Assembly (NCBI GenBank): GCA_047459075.1
Contig: VSCH01000015.1
Span: 4,067-68,066, forward strand
Reading direction: 5' to 3'
DNA length: 64,000 nt
From: ZC4RG19 sp017577565
GTDB lineage: Bacteria; Actinomycetota; Acidimicrobiia; Acidimicrobiales; VFJN01
Every line of letters starts with the position of its first letter. Position 1 is the stretch's first letter. Position numbers and translations under genes: made by a program. Below, piece by piece: positions 7,769 to 16,597 of this stretch. The notes under the pieces were generated by a model. The model did no database searches. It was not told the origin of the DNA and saw only the letters and a program-made list of their open reading frames with translations.

Positions 7769-8713
7769 GTGCACGCGGTCACCATCGTCGACGGGGGGCT
7801 CGCCTGGCGCGAGCACCCCGATCCCGAGCCCGGCACCGGTGAGCTGCTCGTGCGGGTGCGGGCGGCCGGCATCAGCCGGGGCGACGTCATGCAGCGGGAC
7901 GGCCACTACCCGCCCCCGCCGGGCACGGCCCCGCCCGAGCTGCCGGGCCTCGAGCTGGCGGGCGAGGTCGTGGCGACGGGACCCGGCGTCCGCCGGTTCG
8001 GTGTCGGCGACCGGGTGATGGCCGTCGTGGCCGGCGCCGGGCAGGCGCAGCTCGCCGTCGTCCCCGAGATCGTCGCCATGCCGGTGCCCGAGGGCGTCAG
8101 CTGGGAGCGGGCCGGCGGCTTCCCCGAGAACTACACGACGGCCCACGACGCGCTGTTCACCCAGTGCGGGCTCACCGTCGGCGAGCGCGTCTGCGTCCAC
8201 GGCGCCGCCGGCGGCGTGGGCACGGCGGCGGTCGAGATGGCGGTCGCCGCCGGCTGCGAGGTCGTCGCGACGGTGCGCAACCCGGACCTGCGGCCCAAGG
8301 TCGAGGCGCTCGGGGCGATCGCGGTCGACCCGGCGTCGTTCACCGACCACGGCCCCTTCGACGTCGTCCTCGAGCTCGTCGGGGCGCCCAACATGGCGGA
8401 CGACCTGCGGGCCCTCGCCACCGGCGGGCGCATCGCGGTCATCGGCGTCGGCGGCGGCTTCCGGGCCGAGGTCAACCTGCTGGCCCTCATGGGCGCCCGG
8501 GGCCGCATCCACGGCTCGACGCTGCGGGCCCGGCCGCTGGAGGAGAAGGCCGCGGCCGCCCGGCGGGTGGAGCACCACCTGCTGCCCCTGCTCGCCGCGG
8601 GCACGCTCACCGTGCCGATCGCCGAGACCTTCGCGATGTCCGAGGCGGCCGCCGCCTACGAACGCTTCGAGGCCGGCGGGAAGTTCGGCAAGATCGTGCT
8701 CGTCGACGCCTGA
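7769..8713 (+). CDS. Zinc-free MDR-family oxidoreductase (NADPH:quinone reductase-like)
   Basis: About 314 residues of the medium-chain dehydrogenase/reductase superfamily. The GroES-like domain covers residues 1-120 (AGISRGDVMQRDGHYP, LPGLELAGEV). The Rossmann domain begins around VHGAAGGVGTAAVEMA, and the closing FGKIVL motif is present. No structural or catalytic zinc cysteines are seen, which favours the quinone oxidoreductase branch. The GTG start is 4 bp after the citrate synthase stop, suggesting co-transcription. The last 58 bp overlap the convergent thioesterase gene. Confidence 0.85.
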   Translation: MHAVTIVDGGLAWREHPDPEPGTGELLVRVRAAGISRGDVMQRDGHYPPPPGTAPPELPGLELAGEVVATGPGVRRFGVGDRVMAVVAGAGQAQLAVVPEIVAMPVPEGVSWERAGGFPENYTTAHDALFTQCGLTVGERVCVHGAAGGVGTAAVEMAVAAGCEVVATVRNPDLRPKVEALGAIAVDPASFTDHGPFDVVLELVGAPNMADDLRALATGGRIAVIGVGGGFRAEVNLLALMGARGRIHGSTLRARPLEEKAAAARRVEHHLLPLLAAGTLTVPIAETFAMSEAAAAYERFEAGGKFGKIVLVDA

Positions 8714-9498
8714 GCGTCGCCCGCCGGCGCGACCAGCGCCGGCTCGGGCAGGGGCACGACCGTGGCCGCGGCGTGCACCGCCCCGTCGACGGCGAACCAC
8801 AGCGACAGGCGGTCGTCGCCCTCGTCGACCAGCAGCTCGACCTCGGCGCCCGCCCGGATGCCGGGGCCGTACTCCATGACCGCCCGGTGGGGGCGGCCGA
8901 GCACCGGGTGCCCGGCGGCGCCGCCCGGCCCCACCAGCTCCTCGACCGCCGCCCAGTAGGCGGCGTTGTTGACGTGGCCGAGCAGGTCGATGTCGACCGC
9001 CCGCAGCGGCCACGGGCGGCGTGGCGCGCCCTCGGGCGGGTCGCCCAGCCACAGGCGGCTGGAGACCCGGCGGCCGCCCGCCGCCTCGCCGTAGACGTCG
9101 AGGAACTCCGGGGTCAGGCGGGCGGGCGCCATGGTCGCCACCTCGACGTGCACCCAGAGCGTCGAGATCTCCACCCGGCCACCCCGGTCGCCGACCATCG
9201 ACATGCGCCGCTCGGCCCAGCGCCCACCGAGCCCGCCGCACCAGGTCGCCTCGTCCACCCACTCGCGCCAGCGGGGCGGGCGGTGCACGTCGTAGACCGC
9301 CCGGCGGACGACCCAGGTGAACCGGTCGTCGTCGATGCCGCTGTCGGCCGTGTCGTCGTTGCCGATGTCCTGCAGGTAGCGGGCGCAGGCGTCGAGCCGC
9401 AGCCGCCCGGTCGGGTCGACGTCCGCGAGGCGCACCCGCCGGCCGGCCCGGAAGACGCGGCCGGACGCGGGCAGGGGGACGAGGGGTTCGTCGATCAC
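8656..9498 (-). CDS. Acyl-ACP thioesterase family protein (double hotdog)
   Basis: About 280 residues with two hotdog repeats. The first (about 12-130) starts RVRLADVDPTGRLRLDACAR and the second (about 155-255) contains AVDIDLLGHVNNAAYW, the conserved Asn-containing active-site segment. This matches FatA/FatB-like thioesterases that release fatty acids from acyl carrier protein or CoA. GTG 9498 is preceded at exactly 7 bp by TAGAAC (complement of 9506-9511), so translation is probably leaderless. The C-terminal tail of about 20 residues lies antisense to the end of the oxidoreductase gene. Confidence 0.82.
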   Translation of the reverse strand: MIDEPLVPLPASGRVFRAGRRVRLADVDPTGRLRLDACARYLQDIGNDDTADSGIDDDRFTWVVRRAVYDVHRPPRWREWVDEATWCGGLGGRWAERRMSMVGDRGGRVEISTLWVHVEVATMAPARLTPEFLDVYGEAAGGRRVSSRLWLGDPPEGAPRRPWPLRAVDIDLLGHVNNAAYWAAVEELVGPGGAAGHPVLGRPHRAVMEYGPGIRAGAEVELLVDEGDDRLSLWFAVDGAVHAAATVVPLPEPALVAPAGDAQASTSTILPNFPPASKRS

Positions 9499-9552
9499 GG
9501 CGACGGTTCTAGCAGCAGGCCGTCCCCCGCCCTGCCGGGCAGACTCTCGCCC

Positions 9553-10101
9553 ATGGTCGCCTTCGGCTCGCTCGCCTGGGACCCGGCGCTCGACCACCCC
9601 GAGCTGCTCGCCCCGCCGGTCGCCGCCGCGCTGCGGGCCCGCCCCGACGCCGGCGGCGCCCGGGTGGCCGCCATCGACCCCGACCTCGCCGACACCGCCG
9701 CCTTCTGCGCCGCCTACGACGTGCCCCTCGACCGGTCGGCGAACTGCGTCGTCCTGGCGGCCCGGCGGGGCGGCACGACACGGCTCGCCGCCTGCGTCGT
9801 CCTGGCGACGGCCCGGGCCGACGTCAACGGGCTGGCCCGGCGCACCCTCGAAGCCCGCAAGGCGAGCTTCGCGCCGACGGACCGGGCGGTGGCCGAGACC
9901 GGCATGGAGCCCGGTGGCATGACGCCGGTCGGCCTCCCCGAGGACTGGCCCGTGCTGGTCGACGCCGCGGTGGCCGACCTCGACGGCGTGGTCGTCGGCA
10001 GCGGGCTGCGCCGCTCGAAGCTGCTCGTGCCCGGCGGGCTCCTCGCGTCGCTGCCCGGGGCCCGGGTGCTCGAGGGCCTGGGCGTGCCGGTGGACGGCTG
10101 A
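9553..10101 (+). CDS. YbaK/EbsC (prolyl-tRNA editing domain) protein
   Basis: About 182 residues of the YbaK/ProX fold, which deacylates mischarged tRNA such as Cys-tRNA-Pro. Supporting segments are NCVVLAARRGG, RKASFAPTDRAV and GGMTPVGLP, the glycine-rich loop of the family. It is a stand-alone editing domain. It starts at ATG 9553, 54 bp from the divergent thioesterase. Its tRNA substrate cannot be read from sequence. Confidence 0.82.
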   Translation: MVAFGSLAWDPALDHPELLAPPVAAALRARPDAGGARVAAIDPDLADTAAFCAAYDVPLDRSANCVVLAARRGGTTRLAACVVLATARADVNGLARRTLEARKASFAPTDRAVAETGMEPGGMTPVGLPEDWPVLVDAAVADLDGVVVGSGLRRSKLLVPGGLLASLPGARVLEGLGVPVDG

Positions 10102-10118
10102 CGGGCCCCGGCCGCCCG

Positions 10119-10670
10119 TCACCCGGCGGCGCCAGCGGACCCCCGCCCGGCGTCGGCCCCCGCCCGGGCGTCGAGGCGCAGCCGGAAGCCGCGCAGCCAC
10201 AGCCCGGGCTCGGGCTCCCAGTCGATCGCCGGGTCGCGCTCGAAGCCGAGGCGGGTGTAGAGCCGGTGGGCGGCCGTCATGCGGTCGGTCGAGTGGAGCA
10301 CGACCTGCCGGCGCCCACCGGCCCGGGCCCGGTCGATGCAGGCCCGGGTGAGCGCCTCCCCGACGCCCCGGCCCCGGGCGTGCGGGGCGACCGCCAGCAT
10401 GCGGATGCCGGCCGCGTCGGGCTCGGTGAACTCGGCGAGCGGCGACGACACGTCGGGCACGAACGTCACGCCGCCCACGACCTCGCCCGTCCCCTCGTCG
10501 ACCGCGACGAGCACGACGGCGTCCCGGGCCCGGCCGGCGACGTCGCGCAGCTCCTCGGCGTAGCCGTCGTCGAGCGTGCGGGGGTCGGCCGAGGCGTAGG
10601 CCTCGACGGTCAGCTCGCCGAGCGCGGCGTGCTCGTCGGCGCGCACGGGCCGGATGTGCAGCCGGGACAT
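10119..10670 (-). CDS. GNAT-family N-acetyltransferase
   Basis: About 183 residues with a standard GNAT core. The acetyl-CoA pyrophosphate loop is seen in MLAVAPHARGRGVGEAL, followed by the LYTRLGFERDP C-terminal motif. The N-terminal RPVRADEHAALGEL is also typical. The substrate is unknown. ATG 10670 is preferred over GTG 10682, since a TAGCGT -10 element (complement of 10681-10686) overlaps the latter. Divergent from an acyl-CoA dehydrogenase whose own TAGCGT is 36 bp away, so the two start sites are back to back. Confidence 0.85.
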   Translation of the reverse strand: MSRLHIRPVRADEHAALGELTVEAYASADPRTLDDGYAEELRDVAGRARDAVVLVAVDEGTGEVVGGVTFVPDVSSPLAEFTEPDAAGIRMLAVAPHARGRGVGEALTRACIDRARAGGRRQVVLHSTDRMTAAHRLYTRLGFERDPAIDWEPEPGLWLRGFRLRLDARAGADAGRGSAGAAG

Positions 10671-10735
10671 GACGCCGCGCACGCTACCGGACCGAAATCG
10701 AGGCCCCGACCACGGTTTCGCTAGCGTCGCCGCCC

Positions 10736-11863
10736 ATGGACTTCAGCCTGTCCCCCGAGCTGCTCGCCCTGCGCGAGGAGGCGCTGGAGGTCGGGCGCGC
10801 CGCCGCCGAGCGCGCGGACGTGCCCGAGGACAGCTGGATCACGGGGCACGACCGGGAGTTCGCCGCCGAGCTCGGCGCCCGGGGGTGGCTGGGCATGACC
10901 TGGCCCGTCGAGCACGGCGGCGGCGGCCGCAGCCCGCTCGAGCGCTTCGTCGTCTTCGAGGCGCTCATCAGCACGGGTGCGCCGATCGCCGCCGCCTGGT
11001 TCGCCGACCGCCAGATGGGCCCGACGCTGCTGCAGTTCGGCACCGACGAGCAGCGGCGCCGCTGGCTCCCCGGCATCATCGCCGGGACCTCGATGTGGTG
11101 CATCGGCATGAGCGAGCCGGACGCCGGCTCCAACGTCGCCGGCATCCGCACCCGGGCCGTGCGCGACGGCGACCACTGGATCGTCAACGGCCAGAAGATC
11201 TGGACCTCCGGCGCCGCGGCGGCCGACTGGTGCTACCTCGTCGCCCGGACCGACCCGGACGCCCGGCCCCACGAGGGGCTCTCCGAGTTCGTCGTCGACA
11301 TGCGCTCGCCGGGGATCACCGTCAAGCCCATCGTCGACATGACCGGCGGCCGCCACTTCTGCGAGGTCCACTTCGACGACGTCCGGGTCCCGGCCGAGAA
11401 CCTCGTCGGGCAGGAGAACGGCTCGTTCCGCCAGATCATGCGGCAGATGGAGCACGAGCGGGGCGGCATCGACCGGCTGGTGTCCAACCGCCGCCTCTAC
11501 GAGGACGTGCGCCCCCTCGCCGACTGCTCCGACCCGCTGGTCCGCCAGGAGATCGCCGCCATCGAGACCGGCTACCGCATCGGCCGGCTGCTCGTCCTGC
11601 GGGAGACGCTCGGCCAGGCCCCGCCCCAGTTCTCCGCCGCGACGAAGACGTTCTGCACCGAGCTCGAGCAGCGGATCGCCGCCTTCTGCGCCCGGGTCCT
11701 CGGCCCGGAGGCCCTGCTGGCCGAGCCCGGCCTGGCCCGGCGGGTCAGCCGGAACATCTGCTACGCGCCCGCCTACACGATCATGGGCGGTACGACGCAG
11801 ATCCTGCGGAACATCCTGGGCGAGCGGACCCTCGGCCTCCCCCGCGAGCCGCGGCCCCGCTGA
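10736..11863 (+). CDS. Acyl-CoA dehydrogenase (FadE-type)
   Basis: About 375 residues, a flavoprotein for alpha-beta oxidation of acyl-CoA. The FAD-binding region shows MSEPDAGSNVAGI and KIWTSGA, and the C-terminal helical domain ends in TIMGGTTQILRNILGER. The usual medium-chain catalytic glutamate position near the TTQI motif is glycine, while EHERGGIDR in the preceding helix offers the glutamate used in the isovaleryl/long-chain subgroup. ATG 10736 lies 8 bp after TAGCGT (10722-10727), implying a leaderless transcript. The convergent Pat-like gene ends 19 bp downstream. Confidence 0.9.
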   Translation: MDFSLSPELLALREEALEVGRAAAERADVPEDSWITGHDREFAAELGARGWLGMTWPVEHGGGGRSPLERFVVFEALISTGAPIAAAWFADRQMGPTLLQFGTDEQRRRWLPGIIAGTSMWCIGMSEPDAGSNVAGIRTRAVRDGDHWIVNGQKIWTSGAAAADWCYLVARTDPDARPHEGLSEFVVDMRSPGITVKPIVDMTGGRHFCEVHFDDVRVPAENLVGQENGSFRQIMRQMEHERGGIDRLVSNRRLYEDVRPLADCSDPLVRQEIAAIETGYRIGRLLVLRETLGQAPPQFSAATKTFCTELEQRIAAFCARVLGPEALLAEPGLARRVSRNICYAPAYTIMGGTTQILRNILGERTLGLPREPRPR

Positions 11864-11882
11864 GCGGTCCGCCGAGCCCGCG

Positions 11883-14594
11883 CTAGAGGGGGCCGGCCAG
11901 CCGGCGGACCGGGGGCACGGGGTCGCGGTCGACCGGGGCGATGCGCACCTTGGCGTCGACGATGGCGGCGCCGCCCGGGGCGACGATCACCGGGTTGAGC
12001 TCGACGCCCACGATCTCGGGCACCTCGTCGACCAGGTGGCCGACCCGGAGGAGCAGGTCCTCGAGCTGCCCGCGCCCGCCGGCGTCGAGCAGCTCGGCCA
12101 CCGGCAGGCCGGCGACGAACCGGCGGGCCTCGAGGTCGGTCAGCGGCAGGACGTGGACCTGGGCCGCCGTCACCGCCGTCGCCACGCCCCCCGGTCCGAC
12201 GGCGAGGACCGGGCCCACCATCGGCGTGTCGGAGACGGACACGGCCACGTCGACGCCCGGCTCGGCCATCGGCTGCACGACCACCGGCCAGGTCCGCTCG
12301 CCCAGCGCCCCCGCCATGCGCTCGAGCGTCGCCCGCACGTGGGCCTCGTCGTGGACGTCGAGGGCCAGGCCCCCGGCCTCGGTCTTGGCCAGCCGCGTGC
12401 GGCTGACCGCCTTGATCGCCACCGGGAACCCGAGGTCGCGGGCGGCCTCGACCGCCTCGTCGACGTCCCCGGCGACCCGGGAGGCGACCATCGGCAGGCC
12501 CGCGGCGGCCAGCAGCTCGGCGGCCTCCCCCACCGGCAGCTCGCCCCCGACCCCGGCGGCCAGCGCCGCGGTGACCCGCGACCGGGCGGCCGCCGGGTCG
12601 GCGCCGGGCGGCTCGACGGCCCGCCCCTCCGGCGCCGATCGCCAGGCCGCGTAGCGGGTGACCTTGCCGAGCGCGTAGGCGGCGTCGTCGGGGAAGTCGA
12701 ACACCGGCACGGGCGGGGCGCCCTCGGGGGTGATCATCGTCGGGTGGGGGCCGAACACGCAGGCCACGAGCGGCGTGTCGCCGGCCTGCGTGGCCGCGGC
12801 CGCGACGGCGGCCACGAGGTCCTGGGTCGGCTGGCGGGGCGCCGGGGCGCACACGACGAGCACGCTGTCGACGCCGTCGTCGGCCAGCAGGGCGACCAGC
12901 GCCCGGGTCAGGTCGTCGGCGGTCGCCTCGAAGCCGAGGTCGACGGTGCTGGCCCGGATGCGCACGCCGCTGCCGCCCGTGCCGACCGCCTCCCGCACGG
13001 CCGGCCCCACCGTGGCGAGCCGCAGCCCGGCGTCGACGCAGGCGTCGGCCGCGAGGGCGAGGGAGCCGCCGCCGTTGCCGACCAGCGCCACCCGGTCGCC
13101 CTTCGGCAGCGGCTGGCAGGCGAGGAGGCGGGCGACGCCCAGCTGCTGGGCCAGCGTGTCGACCCGGATGATGCCGGTCTGCTCGACCAGCGCCTCGAAG
13201 GTCTCCGGCGGCAGGTCGACCTCGTCGGCCGGGTAGGCCCGGGCGGCGCCGCCGCTCTTCACCGCCACGATCGGCTTGGTGCGCGACAGGCTGCGGGCGA
13301 TGCGGCTGAACTTGCGGGCGTTGCCGAACGACTCCAGGTAGAGCAGGACGAGCTTCGTGCGGTCGTCGTCGGCCCAGTACTGGAGCATGTCGTTGGCCGA
13401 CACGTCGGCCCGGTTGCCGATCGCCGCGAACGACGAGGCGCCCAGGCCGGCCTCGCCGATGCGCTCGAGCAGCGCGCCGCCGATCGTGCCCGACTCCGAC
13501 AGCAGCGCCACCGGGCCCGGCCGGACGGTGGGCGTGGCGAAGGTCGCGTGCAGGCGCACCTCCGGATCGGTGTTGATGACGCCGAGGCAGTTCGGGCCGA
13601 GCAGCCGCATGCCGTGGCGCCGGCAGGCCCGCAGCGTGGCGGCCGAGAGGGCGGCGCCCTCGGGCCCGGCCTCTGCGAAGCCGGCGGAGATGACGATGAC
13701 CGCCCGGACGCCCTTCTGCCCGCACTCCTCGACGACGTCCGGCACCTCGGCGGCCGGGACGACGACGATGGCCAGGTCGACCGGGCCCTCGACGTCGGCG
13801 ATCGACCGCACCGCCGGCACGCCGCCGACGTGCTCCGCGTTGCGGTTCACCGGGTGGACGGGGGCGTTGACGCCGTGGGCCAGCAGGTTGCGCAGCACGG
13901 CGTGGCCGACGCTGTGACGGTCGCGCCCGGCGCCGATGACGGCGATCGAGCGGGGCTCGAGCAGGCGGCGCACGGCCTCGGCCTCGGCCCGCTGGGCCCG
14001 GGCCTCGATGGCGGCCATCGCCTCGGGCGTCGGTCGGAGGTCGAGGTGCACCTCGATCACCCCCTCCTCGAAGGTGCTGCGCACCTGGAAGCCGGCCGCC
14101 CGGAACACGCCGACCATGCGCCGGTTCGCGGGCAGCACCGTGGCGGTGAAGGCGCTGATGCCGTTGCGGCGGGCGGCCTCGGCCAGGTACTCGAGCATCA
14201 GCGTCGCCATGCCCCGCCCCCGGTGGGCGTCGTCGATGAAGAAGGCGACCTCCGCCTCGGAGCGCATCGGCCAGCGGTCGTAGCGGGCGACGCCGACGAG
14301 CACGTCGCCCCGCAGGGCCACGAAGGCCATGCGGTCGACGTAGTCGACGTGGGTGAGGTGGTGGACCTCCTCGTCGCTGAGGCGGGGGTGGGGCGAGAAG
14401 TAGCGGAAGTAGATGCTCTCGGGCGACTGCCGGCCGTGGAAGTCGACGAGACGGGGGCCGTCGTCGGGCCGGATCGGCCGGATGCGCACGGTGCTCCCGT
14501 CCGCGAGCACCACGTCCGCGTCCCACTCGGCCGGGTACCCCGGCGGCAGCGGCGTCTCCTCCGCCGCCTCGCCGGTCGTGGTGGCGTCCTCCAC
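11883..14594 (-). CDS. GNAT acetyltransferase fused to NDP-forming acyl-CoA synthetase (Pat-like)
   Basis: About 903 residues. An N-terminal GNAT domain (about 30-200; DDAHRGRGMATLML acetyl-CoA loop) precedes a CoA-binding Rossmann domain (IAVIGAGRDRHSVG), succinyl-CoA-ligase-like flavodoxin domains (LGPNCLGVIN, LLSESGTIGGALLE) and a C-terminal ATP-grasp (FPVAIKAVSR, GVELNPVIV). This is the protein lysine acetyltransferase Pat architecture, with the GNAT first as in Streptomyces PatA and opposite to Salmonella Pat. Pat enzymes acetylate and silence acyl-CoA synthetases, which fits the acyl-CoA setting. GTG 14594 follows TACCCT by 7 bp (leaderless); an upstream GTG at 14636 is possible. Confidence 0.9.
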   Translation of the reverse strand: MEDATTTGEAAEETPLPPGYPAEWDADVVLADGSTVRIRPIRPDDGPRLVDFHGRQSPESIYFRYFSPHPRLSDEEVHHLTHVDYVDRMAFVALRGDVLVGVARYDRWPMRSEAEVAFFIDDAHRGRGMATLMLEYLAEAARRNGISAFTATVLPANRRMVGVFRAAGFQVRSTFEEGVIEVHLDLRPTPEAMAAIEARAQRAEAEAVRRLLEPRSIAVIGAGRDRHSVGHAVLRNLLAHGVNAPVHPVNRNAEHVGGVPAVRSIADVEGPVDLAIVVVPAAEVPDVVEECGQKGVRAVIVISAGFAEAGPEGAALSAATLRACRRHGMRLLGPNCLGVINTDPEVRLHATFATPTVRPGPVALLSESGTIGGALLERIGEAGLGASSFAAIGNRADVSANDMLQYWADDDRTKLVLLYLESFGNARKFSRIARSLSRTKPIVAVKSGGAARAYPADEVDLPPETFEALVEQTGIIRVDTLAQQLGVARLLACQPLPKGDRVALVGNGGGSLALAADACVDAGLRLATVGPAVREAVGTGGSGVRIRASTVDLGFEATADDLTRALVALLADDGVDSVLVVCAPAPRQPTQDLVAAVAAAATQAGDTPLVACVFGPHPTMITPEGAPPVPVFDFPDDAAYALGKVTRYAAWRSAPEGRAVEPPGADPAAARSRVTAALAAGVGGELPVGEAAELLAAAGLPMVASRVAGDVDEAVEAARDLGFPVAIKAVSRTRLAKTEAGGLALDVHDEAHVRATLERMAGALGERTWPVVVQPMAEPGVDVAVSVSDTPMVGPVLAVGPGGVATAVTAAQVHVLPLTDLEARRFVAGLPVAELLDAGGRGQLEDLLLRVGHLVDEVPEIVGVELNPVIVAPGGAAIVDAKVRIAPVDRDPVPPVRRLAGPL

Positions 14595-14728
14595 GGCGCC
14601 GAGGGTACCGAGGCGCCGCCGGCACCGAGCGCCCACGCCTCGTGCTGACCCCGGCGTCAGCCGGCGCGCTACCGTGCGGTCCTCGGCGCCGCCGGCGCGC
14701 GGCGCGGCGGACGAAGGAGCCCCCCAAC

Positions 14729-16111
14729 GTGATGCGGAGACTGAGCGCGCTACTCGCGGCCGTCGTCGTGGCGGTGACGGCGGCAGCCTGTGCCCAGGAG
14801 GCCGACGGGGAGCTGACGGTGCTCGGCGGATCGGGCCCCGACGGCCCGCCGACGCCCGACAGCTCCGGTGACCCGGGCGCGGTCGCCGAGCAGGCCATCG
14901 TCGACGTCGAGGCCTGGTGGGAGGACGTGTTCCCCGAGGTCTACGGCGGCGCCTTCGAGCCGGTCGCCGGCTACTACCCGTACGGCCCGGACACGCCGTC
15001 GCCGCCCTGCGGCGGCCCGCCGCCGCCCTACGAGGTCATCGCCGACAACGCCTTCTACTGCCCGGAGACCGACATCATCGCCTGGGACGAGCACCAGCTC
15101 CTCCCCTACCTCGACCAGGAGTTCGGCTCGTACACGGTGGCGATCGTGATCGCCCACGAGTACGGCCACGCCATCCAGGCCCGGGCCGACGCGATCGACC
15201 GCACCGTCGACCTCGAGCTGCAGGCCGACTGCTTCGCCGGCGCGTTCACGGACCACGTCGTCGAGGGCGGCGCGTCGGGCTTCGACGAGGGCGACGTCAA
15301 CCTCGACCTGACCGTCGCCGGCCTCATCTCGATCCGCGACCTGCCCGGCACCGACCCCGACGAGCCCTACGCCCACGGCAGCGGCTTCGACCGGGTGGGC
15401 GCCTTCCAGGACGGCTTCGAGAACGGCCCCGAGAAGTGCGCCGAGTACGCGGATCCGAGCCGGGACCGGATCACCGCCGAGCTCGCGTTCACGGCGCGTG
15501 ACTACGCGACCGGTGGCGACCTCCACCTCTACGACGGGGCGGAGCCGGGCCTGCTGTCCCTCGTGTTCGCCGACCTCAACGACTTCTACGGTGCCCTGTT
15601 CAACGAGCTGGGCGAGGAGTTCGAGCCGGTCGACGACCTCGTCCTCGCCGACCCGGCGACCGACGGCGTCGAGTGCGGTGGCGAGACGCTGAGCGGGAGC
15701 GAGCTCGAGCGGGCGGCGCTCTACTGCGTCGACGAGAACATCGTGCTGCTCGACCGGGGCTTCGTCGAGGACGACCTCTACTCGCTGGGCGACTTCGCCG
15801 TGGCCAGCGAGATCGCCCGCCTGTGGGCGATCGCCGCCCAGGTGCAGCTGGGCGTGGCCGACGACGACGGCGCCCTGCTGCAGGCCGACTGCCTGACCGG
15901 CCGGTGGGCGGCGTGGACCTACCCCCGGGACGAGGCCCGCACCCCGGAGAGCGACCAGCTCGTCATGTCGGGCGGGGACCTCGACGAGGGCATCATGGCC
16001 TTCCTCGCCTTCGGCTTCGGCGACGAGGAGGTCTTCGACCGCATCGAGGCCCTGCGGACCGGGTTCTTCGACGGCTACGAGGCCTGCGAGGAGTACGCGC
16101 CGCTGTCCTGA
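14729..16111 (+). CDS. Secreted lipoprotein neutral zinc metallopeptidase with degenerate second domain
   Basis: About 460 residues. The N-terminus has a signal peptide ending in a lipobox-like TAAAC, so membrane anchoring is expected. The YpfJ-type metallopeptidase motif HEYGH is near residue 143, with the downstream ELQADCFAGAF glutamate near 165. The C-terminal half repeats the same fold pattern: YCVDENIVLLD mirrors YCPETDIIAWD and LLQADCLTGRW mirrors the ADCFAG block. However, the HEYGH position reads SEIARLW, so the second copy cannot bind zinc the same way. GTG 14729 is 9 bp after GAAGGAG; the adjacent ATG 14732 is an alternative. Confidence 0.87.
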   Translation: MMRRLSALLAAVVVAVTAAACAQEADGELTVLGGSGPDGPPTPDSSGDPGAVAEQAIVDVEAWWEDVFPEVYGGAFEPVAGYYPYGPDTPSPPCGGPPPPYEVIADNAFYCPETDIIAWDEHQLLPYLDQEFGSYTVAIVIAHEYGHAIQARADAIDRTVDLELQADCFAGAFTDHVVEGGASGFDEGDVNLDLTVAGLISIRDLPGTDPDEPYAHGSGFDRVGAFQDGFENGPEKCAEYADPSRDRITAELAFTARDYATGGDLHLYDGAEPGLLSLVFADLNDFYGALFNELGEEFEPVDDLVLADPATDGVECGGETLSGSELERAALYCVDENIVLLDRGFVEDDLYSLGDFAVASEIARLWAIAAQVQLGVADDDGALLQADCLTGRWAAWTYPRDEARTPESDQLVMSGGDLDEGIMAFLAFGFGDEEVFDRIEALRTGFFDGYEACEEYAPLS

Positions 16112-16130
16112 CCGCCCCGGCGCCGCCGCA

Positions 16131-16150
16131 CGGCCGGCGACCGCCGGCCG
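16131..16150. terminator. Bidirectional hairpin between convergent genes
   Basis: CGGCCGGCG and CGCCGGCCG are perfect 9-base arms with a 2-base centre, between the stop of the metallopeptidase and the stop of the small membrane protein. There is no T run, as is usual in very GC-rich genomes. Confidence 0.55.
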
Positions 16151-16166
16151 CCGTCGCGGCTGCGGC

Positions 16167-16553
16167 TCAGCCGGCGGCCCGGCGCTTGCGGCGGGACTCC
16201 CGGACCACCGCGGCGGCGATGCCGCCGACGCCGGCGACGATCAGCACGAAGACGAGGATCTGCAGGGCGCCGCCCCGGTCGCCGGCCTCCCGGGGCGGGT
16301 GGCCGGAGTTCGGCTTCGGGATGATGTCGGCGCCCGGCACCGGCTGGGGCGTCGTCTCGGTCCGCCCGTCGCCCTCGCCCGCCGGCGTCTCGGGCTCCTC
16401 CTGGCCGGCGACGGCCGGCTCGCCCGGGCCGGTGGGGCCGGCGGCGTGCGCCCGCACCGCCGCGGCCGCGGGCGCGGCGACGGCCGCCCCGACCAGCACG
16501 AGCGCCAGCGCGGCGGCCAGGGCGAGGACCGGGTGGGCGGGCCGGCGGCGCAT
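16167..16553 (-). CDS. Small exported protein with C-terminal membrane anchor
   Basis: About 128 residues, family not recognised. It begins with an Arg-rich N-region and a long Ala/Leu/Val signal segment (VLALAAALALVLVGAAVAA). A Pro/Glu/Gly-rich extracytoplasmic linker follows, then a second hydrophobic helix (LQILVFVLIVAGVGGIAAAV) and a basic RRKRR tail. The layout suggests a cell-surface stalk anchored at its C-terminus. It lies 44 bp downstream of the aldehyde dehydrogenase on the same strand and may be its distal operon member. Confidence 0.65.
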   Translation of the reverse strand: MRRRPAHPVLALAAALALVLVGAAVAAPAAAAVRAHAAGPTGPGEPAVAGQEEPETPAGEGDGRTETTPQPVPGADIIPKPNSGHPPREAGDRGGALQILVFVLIVAGVGGIAAAVVRESRRKRRAAG

Positions 16554-16597
16554 GGAGCCATGGTCCGACCGGCCCGCCCCCGCGGTCAAAACGGCCC

